DNA of 64,000 bases from Bacteroidaceae bacterium (GTDB lineage: Bacteria > Bacteroidota > Bacteroidia > Bacteroidales > Bacteroidaceae): positions 558,001 through 622,000 of the forward strand of contig JAKSIO010000001.1 in the NCBI GenBank assembly GCA_024398785.1, given 5' to 3'. The position numbers were made by a program, and so were the translations under genes. The notes below the pieces were generated by a model that was given only the letters and a program-made list of their open reading frames with translations, was not told the origin of the DNA and made no database searches. Shown here in pieces: positions 59,705 through 64,000 of this stretch. Within the stretch, counting starts at the first letter, position 1, and each line of letters begins with the position of its first letter.

Positions 59705-60223
59705 GTGATCAATTACAATCTTGATAAAATAAAGGCACTTGTATTCGATGTGGACGGAGTGCTGAGTGCGAACGTCATGGTGATGGCCGATGACGGCAAT
59801 CCTATCCGTACAGTCAACGTTAAGGATGGCTATGCTTTGCAGCTTGCTGTCAAATGCGGAATCAGGGTAGCTATTATCACCGGAGCAAGAGTTGACAGCA
59901 TAGCAAAACGTTTTGAGTATCTTGGAATAACGGATGTTTATCTCAGGTCTGCTCAAAAAATTAACGATTTGAACAACTTTATGGAAAAATATGGTCTCAA
60001 ACCTGAGGAGATTCTCTATATGGGAGATGATATTCCAGATTATCAGGTTATGAAGATCTGCGGTTTGCCCTGCTGCCCGGCAGATGCGGCTCCTGAAATA
60101 AGGGAGATAGCAACATATGTGTCTCCGTGTAACGGCGGTTACGGCTGTGCACGCGATGTGGTGGAGCAGCTTCTGCGTTCACGCGGACAATGGCTCGACT
60201 CGGCCAAAGCTTTCGGATGGTAA
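59705..60223 (+). CDS. kdsC: 3-deoxy-D-manno-octulosonate 8-phosphate phosphatase
   Basis: 172 residues from GTG 59705 (a TTG at 59687 is possible). HAD motif I is KALVFDVDGVL; IITGARVDSIAKRFEYLGIT, then MGDDIPDYQVMKICGLPCCP and NGGYGCARDVVEQLLRSRG, are the KdsC pattern. It removes phosphate from KDO-8P for lipid A core synthesis in the Gram-negative envelope. The next gene (VOC) begins 39 nt later. Confidence 0.9.
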   Translation: MINYNLDKIKALVFDVDGVLSANVMVMADDGNPIRTVNVKDGYALQLAVKCGIRVAIITGARVDSIAKRFEYLGITDVYLRSAQKINDLNNFMEKYGLKPEEILYMGDDIPDYQVMKICGLPCCPADAAPEIREIATYVSPCNGGYGCARDVVEQLLRSRGQWLDSAKAFGW

Positions 60224-60262
60224 TCCGTTTTATATGATATTGATGAAAAAAATAATAATATA

Positions 60263-61339
60263 ATGGAACAGAACTTTTTCATTACTGGAATTCAGCAGAT
60301 AGGTGTAGGTACTACAAATGTTTACAAATCTTGGAAGTGGTATAAGGAAATGTTCGGAACGGATATCCGTATTCTTGAAGACGATACCGTTGCAGAACGT
60401 ATGCTTCCGTACACCGGAGGACAGAAACAGAAACGTCATGCTGCCATTGCAATAAATCTGCAGGGTGGCGGTGGCTTTGAAATATGGCAATATTCTGACC
60501 GCAAACCCAAACCTATTGACTTTGACCTTCAGGTAGGTGATCTTGGTATATTTGCCGCAAAACTTAAGGCAACAGATGTTCAGAAAGCATATCAGTCAAT
60601 ATCTTCAAAATGGAATAACGTAGGTCCTATTGTAAAGGATCCTCTTGGTAAAGATACATTTTTCCTTTCAGACATTGAGGGCAATTATTTCCAGGTTGTC
60701 CAATCGGATAACGTGCTTATTAATCGCGGAACACCGTTCGGCGGTATGGTTGGCGGTATGATTGGTGTGACCGATATGGAAAAATCCATCAAACTCTATA
60801 AGGATGTTTTAGGGTACGGTTCACTGGTATATGACAAAACCGGTGTTTTTGACGATCTGCGCTTTATGCGTGGCGGTGACCAGAAATACAGACGCGTACT
60901 GCTTGAATGGAACCAGCCTGAGCGCGGTGCTTTTTCACCTCTGATGGAAGGTGGTCGCATTGAACTGCTGCAGGCATTGGAACGCACACCAAGAAAACTT
61001 TTTGAAGGACGTTTCTGGGGTGACCCTGGATTTATCCAGATCTGTTTTGATGTTACAAACATGGACCTTCTTGGAAAGTATTGTGCAGAAAACGGTTATG
61101 CGTTTACTGTTGACAGCTGTCCTGACGGAAAAGTGTTCAATATGGGCGATGCATCCGGCCGTTTTACATATATTGAGGACCCGGACGGAACATTGATTGA
61201 GTTTGTTGAGACTTATCGTGTTGCTGTTGCCAAGCGTTTCAACTGGTATATAGATTTGCTCAAGAGAAATCGCGAAAAACCTCTTCCAAAGATTCTTTTC
61301 CGCGCAATGAAGTTCAATAAAGTGAAATTTGAAGATTAA
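60263..61339 (+). CDS. Two-domain VOC (glyoxalase-fold) protein linked to Hdr-like genes
   Basis: 358 residues with two VOC halves: FFITGIQQIGVGTTNVYKSW (first) and GGMVGGMIGVTDMEKSIKLY (second). Metal-ligand-like His and Glu residues occur near FTYIEDPDGTLIEFVETY. The gene is followed at 9 nt by the Fe-S genes, so it belongs to that cluster. VOC folds handle a wide range of chemistry; the substrate cannot be named. Confidence 0.75.
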   Translation: MEQNFFITGIQQIGVGTTNVYKSWKWYKEMFGTDIRILEDDTVAERMLPYTGGQKQKRHAAIAINLQGGGGFEIWQYSDRKPKPIDFDLQVGDLGIFAAKLKATDVQKAYQSISSKWNNVGPIVKDPLGKDTFFLSDIEGNYFQVVQSDNVLINRGTPFGGMVGGMIGVTDMEKSIKLYKDVLGYGSLVYDKTGVFDDLRFMRGGDQKYRRVLLEWNQPERGAFSPLMEGGRIELLQALERTPRKLFEGRFWGDPGFIQICFDVTNMDLLGKYCAENGYAFTVDSCPDGKVFNMGDASGRFTYIEDPDGTLIEFVETYRVAVAKRFNWYIDLLKRNREKPLPKILFRAMKFNKVKFED

Positions 61340-61348
61340 AGCTGCACT

Positions 61349-61951
61349 ATGGGAAGTTTGCTGGAAAAACTCAAACAGGATTTCAGATTTGATGATGCTC
61401 TTAAGGCATGCATGAACTGTGGAATTTGTACAGCTATCTGTCCTGCAGCGGAGTTTTATGACTATGATCCGCGTAAAATCTGCGATACAGTGCAGCGTGG
61501 TGATGAAGATGAAATAGAGCAGCTGATGCGCTCCGATACTATCTGGTATTGTGGGCAGTGTCTTTCTTGTAAAACGCGATGTCCGCGCGGCAATGTTCCC
61601 GGATTGTTGATTTCGGTACTCAGGACTGTATCGCAGGAACTGGGTTATTTTGCCGAAAGCCGTCGTGGAGGACAACAGCGTGAACTGATGCGCGGTGTAG
61701 GACAGAATATCCTTGATATAGGCTATTGCGTTCATCCTGACCGTGTAAATCCTGAACGTCATCCCGAGCAGGGACCGGTTTGGGAATGGTATGTGAAGAA
61801 TATTAAAGAACTGGCTCCTAAATTCGGGGCAAATTACAACGGAGCCGGACCGGGTGCCTTGCGCAAGATTGATGATGAAACAATGAAGGAATTGCGTGAA
61901 ATCTTCAAGGTGACCGGCGGCGAGAAATTCCGTGATATTGTACTCAAATGA
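61349..61951 (+). CDS. Fe-S protein, HdrC-like
   Basis: 200 residues with two 4Fe-4S sites, CMNCGICTAICP and CGQCLSCKTRCP, both CX2CX2CX3C with a Pro after. Such proteins pass electrons in heterodisulfide reductase-like complexes. It overlaps the following ferredoxin-like gene by 4 nt. Location between VOC and membrane Fe-S genes indicates a redox complex of unknown substrate. Confidence 0.82.
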   Translation: MGSLLEKLKQDFRFDDALKACMNCGICTAICPAAEFYDYDPRKICDTVQRGDEDEIEQLMRSDTIWYCGQCLSCKTRCPRGNVPGLLISVLRTVSQELGYFAESRRGGQQRELMRGVGQNILDIGYCVHPDRVNPERHPEQGPVWEWYVKNIKELAPKFGANYNGAGPGALRKIDDETMKELREIFKVTGGEKFRDIVLK

Positions 61952-62277
61952 AAGATTTTGGTTTTGCAATAGAAAAACCGCGTGCTTTGGATCTTGACAA
62001 GGCTGACCGCAATCTGTATGTGCGTCTGCTGAAACGTGAACCTTCTTTTGCGCGTTGTTTCCAATGCGGAATGTGCTCCGCTACATGTTCAGCCCGTAAT
62101 TTTACTGATTATAATATACGCCGTATCCATACGCTGATGCGTCAGGGACAGACTCAGGAACTTGACGCCATGTTGCAGAAATGTATGCTGTGCGGCAAGT
62201 GTACTCTTGTATGTCCACGCGGTGTCAATCTGCGTCATCTTATAATCCAGATGCGCAAACTGCTCAATAATGAATAA
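61948..62277 (+). CDS. Small two-cluster ferredoxin-like protein (HdrC-type)
   Basis: 109 residues with CFQCGMCSATCS and CMLCGKCTLVCP, two 4Fe-4S sites. In the first, the Cys-Pro is replaced by Cys-Ser. It overlaps its upstream neighbour by 4 nt and is followed after 5 nt by a membrane-anchored Fe-S gene. A second HdrC-like subunit in the same complex is likely. Confidence 0.8.
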   Translation: MKDFGFAIEKPRALDLDKADRNLYVRLLKREPSFARCFQCGMCSATCSARNFTDYNIRRIHTLMRQGQTQELDAMLQKCMLCGKCTLVCPRGVNLRHLIIQMRKLLNNE

Positions 62278-62282
62278 TCATA

Positions 62283-64000
62283 ATGCATAAGATAAACCTT
62301 ATTCCATATAATTCTTTTGTCCTTCCGTTTATTGTGGGCTCTGTAATTATGCTCATAATATGCTTGTGGAAGTATATAAAATGGATAAAGATGTTCAGTC
62401 CTGAGCAGCGTAGTGTCTTGCGCAAGAACTGGCTCAGCTGGAAAATCTTTCCTGCTGTGTGGGAAATGATTCGTGAGGGTTTGTTGCATTTCAGAATTTT
62501 CAGGAGAAATGTTGTTCTTGGAATAATGCACCAGGCTTATGCCTTCGGATGGTTCCTGCTTATTGTTGTCGGAGCTATGGAGAGCATGACGGCTGTCAGA
62601 AGCCTGAATCAGGACAACAATGCCCGTTTTGCTATGGAACTTGTTGAAAACGGAGAGTGGTTTGCTTACTCGAATGACGATGCCTCTTCCGTTGAACTGC
62701 TGAAAGAACAGCCGGATAATGTCAAACTACATTACAAACGCCCGTTGCATCTGGCTATTTTCTACAGATATTTTGTTCATTCCACACCACCGCAGTTTAA
62801 AAACGCCCATGTCTATTCACATCTTATGGATGGGCTTTTGCTGTATGTCTTCCTTGGTTTGACGCTTGCAATTGTAAAAATGCTGTATTCCAGGATAATG
62901 GGAATGCGCTCTACTACAAAGCATACCATTATTGACCGTTTTTCCAAGTTTGCATTATGGATGATTTTCCCGCTGAGGTTCCTTGCCGAGTCTGTCACGG
63001 CATCGCTTTACGGAAACGGCGGCTTTTGTACCATGGCGGTAGCCGGATTGTTTGATCCGGTTATTGTAAAGGGTATGGAACTGTCTTTGTGGACGTTTTA
63101 CTCTGTAGTGCTTGCAATTTTCTTTGTCACATTGCCTTTTACGCGCTATATGCATATTTTTACGGAATTGCTTCTGATTTATTTCCGTAGGATAGGTATG
63201 ACTGAGACAGAGCATAAGACGGGTTACAGCATGTTCCAGCTTAATGCCTGCAGCCGTTGCGGTATATGTATTGACGGTTGTCCGTTAAACAGTATACCGG
63301 GACATAAAGTTCAGGCTGTGTATCTGATCCGTGCAATACGTATGCAGGATAGGGCATCGGTTATCAGAACCATGACGTCTGATTGTCTTATGTGCGGACA
63401 GTGTGCTATTGCCTGTCCGGTTCAGATTGATATTACTGCATTGCGCAAAATCCAGAGAAACAAGGGTGTAATTGATACAAAGGGTAATTACAGTTACCTG
63501 CAAAGCATGCGTTCTCCGTTTAATGCAGTGGGGCGTGTTGCATATTTTGGCGGATGTATGTCACACCTGACACCGGGTATTGTTTCGTCAATGGAGAAAA
63601 TCTTCAATGCCGCAGGTGTAAAATACTGGCACATGGACAAGGAGGCGGGTATCTGCTGCGGACGCCCATTGAGCCAGCAGGGCTTTTTCAATCAGGCTTC
63701 TGAGCTCAGAGAAAAGAATTCCGAGCTTATAAAACAGTCCGAGGCCACTATGCTGGTGACATCGTGTCCAATCTGCTATCAGTCATTTGTCAAAGAATAC
63801 AATCTTGATATTCCTGTAGTGCATCATACTGAATTTATTGACAACCTGATTTCTGAAGGCAAACTGAGAGTTAACAGGAGTCAGTTGCGGACTGCATATC
63901 ATGATCCTTGTGAACTTGGTCGCGGAATGGGTGTGTATGACCCTCCACGCCGTGTTCTGGCTGCAGTCAGCATGCCGCAGAAGGTTAAAATGGAACGTGA
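62283..64000 (+). CDS. Membrane-bound heterodisulfide reductase-like Fe-S protein, cut by right edge
   Basis: At least 572 residues from ATG 62283 to the window end without stop. Several membrane helices occupy about residues 10-300 (VLPFIVGSVIMLIICLWKYI; FWLWTFYS-type segments such as ELSLWTFYSVVLAIFFVTLP). Then two 4Fe-4S sites (CSRCGICIDGCPLN; CLMCGQCAIACPV) and a CCG domain (FGGCMSHLTPG ... GICCGRPLSQQG, SCPICYQSF); a second CCG half begins at YHDPCELGRG. This is an HdrD/GlpC-like electron-transfer subunit in the membrane. C-terminus missing. Confidence 0.82.
   Translation, partial: MHKINLIPYNSFVLPFIVGSVIMLIICLWKYIKWIKMFSPEQRSVLRKNWLSWKIFPAVWEMIREGLLHFRIFRRNVVLGIMHQAYAFGWFLLIVVGAMESMTAVRSLNQDNNARFAMELVENGEWFAYSNDDASSVELLKEQPDNVKLHYKRPLHLAIFYRYFVHSTPPQFKNAHVYSHLMDGLLLYVFLGLTLAIVKMLYSRIMGMRSTTKHTIIDRFSKFALWMIFPLRFLAESVTASLYGNGGFCTMAVAGLFDPVIVKGMELSLWTFYSVVLAIFFVTLPFTRYMHIFTELLLIYFRRIGMTETEHKTGYSMFQLNACSRCGICIDGCPLNSIPGHKVQAVYLIRAIRMQDRASVIRTMTSDCLMCGQCAIACPVQIDITALRKIQRNKGVIDTKGNYSYLQSMRSPFNAVGRVAYFGGCMSHLTPGIVSSMEKIFNAAGVKYWHMDKEAGICCGRPLSQQGFFNQASELREKNSELIKQSEATMLVTSCPICYQSFVKEYNLDIPVVHHTEFIDNLISEGKLRVNRSQLRTAYHDPCELGRGMGVYDPPRRVLAAVSMPQKVKMER

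Noticed and set aside
1..64000. CRISPR array
   Set aside because: No run of regularly spaced direct repeats was found; the microsatellites present are too short.

Overview
The window comes from a member of the Bacteroidales (Bacteroidaceae/Prevotellaceae-like). Support for this: promoters of the Bacteroides type (TTTG, about 20 nt, TAnnTTTG), a SusC/FhuA-like TonB receptor with a carboxypeptidase-regulatory-like N-terminus, a DUF4270-type lipoprotein, BACON and BspA-like domains, and a sodium-pumping methylmalonyl-CoA decarboxylase operon.

Positions 1 to about 39,380 are the right-hand part of a siphovirus-type prophage, read almost entirely on the minus strand (right to left). From the right end: tyrosine integrase (38142-39293); a plus-strand lysogeny block with three HTH regulators and a membrane/TPR protein (36420-38038); a divergent control region (36278-36419); early genes with an excisionase-like protein, an annealing-type recombinase and YqaJ exonuclease; an SF2 helicase behind its own promoter, palindromic operator and structured leader; a DUF4373-like replication protein, a MazG-like protein and a primase-helicase; small unknown genes; a radical SAM gene with a broken reading frame; an SSB-like protein; and a SAM/DNA-modification cassette (endonuclease, ParB-like domain, adenine methylase, short SAM synthetase). 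Then come small and large terminase, portal, a head protein fused to an ADP-ribosyltransferase, a plus-strand cassette of four small genes, scaffold, decoration protein, major capsid protein, connectors, a BACON-bearing tail tube protein, an initiator-like tRNA(CAT), frameshifted tail chaperones, tape measure, distal tail proteins and fibres. The left edge cuts a tail-tip gene. Lysis genes and the left attachment site are not in the window.

From 39,380 to the end is host chromosome. mnmE abuts the prophage, followed by an NfnA-NfnB-type flavoprotein fusion. Then come a glycogen operon (debranching enzyme, GT4 glycosyltransferase, GH57 enzyme), a DUF4270-like lipoprotein, a short glycogen-synthase-like protein, panC-panD, and the operon mce-mmdA-mmdD-mmdC-mmdB of the succinate-to-propionate route. 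The last part holds a TonB-dependent receptor, a nitroreductase, a DUF2520 protein, kdsC, a two-domain VOC protein and an Hdr-like Fe-S cluster whose last gene runs off the right edge.

The most notable signals are in the prophage: a SAM synthetase next to a DNA methylase that is split at a run of eight G; an ADP-ribosyltransferase carried on a head protein; an initiator-like tRNA embedded in the tail operon directly before a gene with a textbook -1 frameshift site; and a promoter-operator-structured-leader module in front of the helicase gene.
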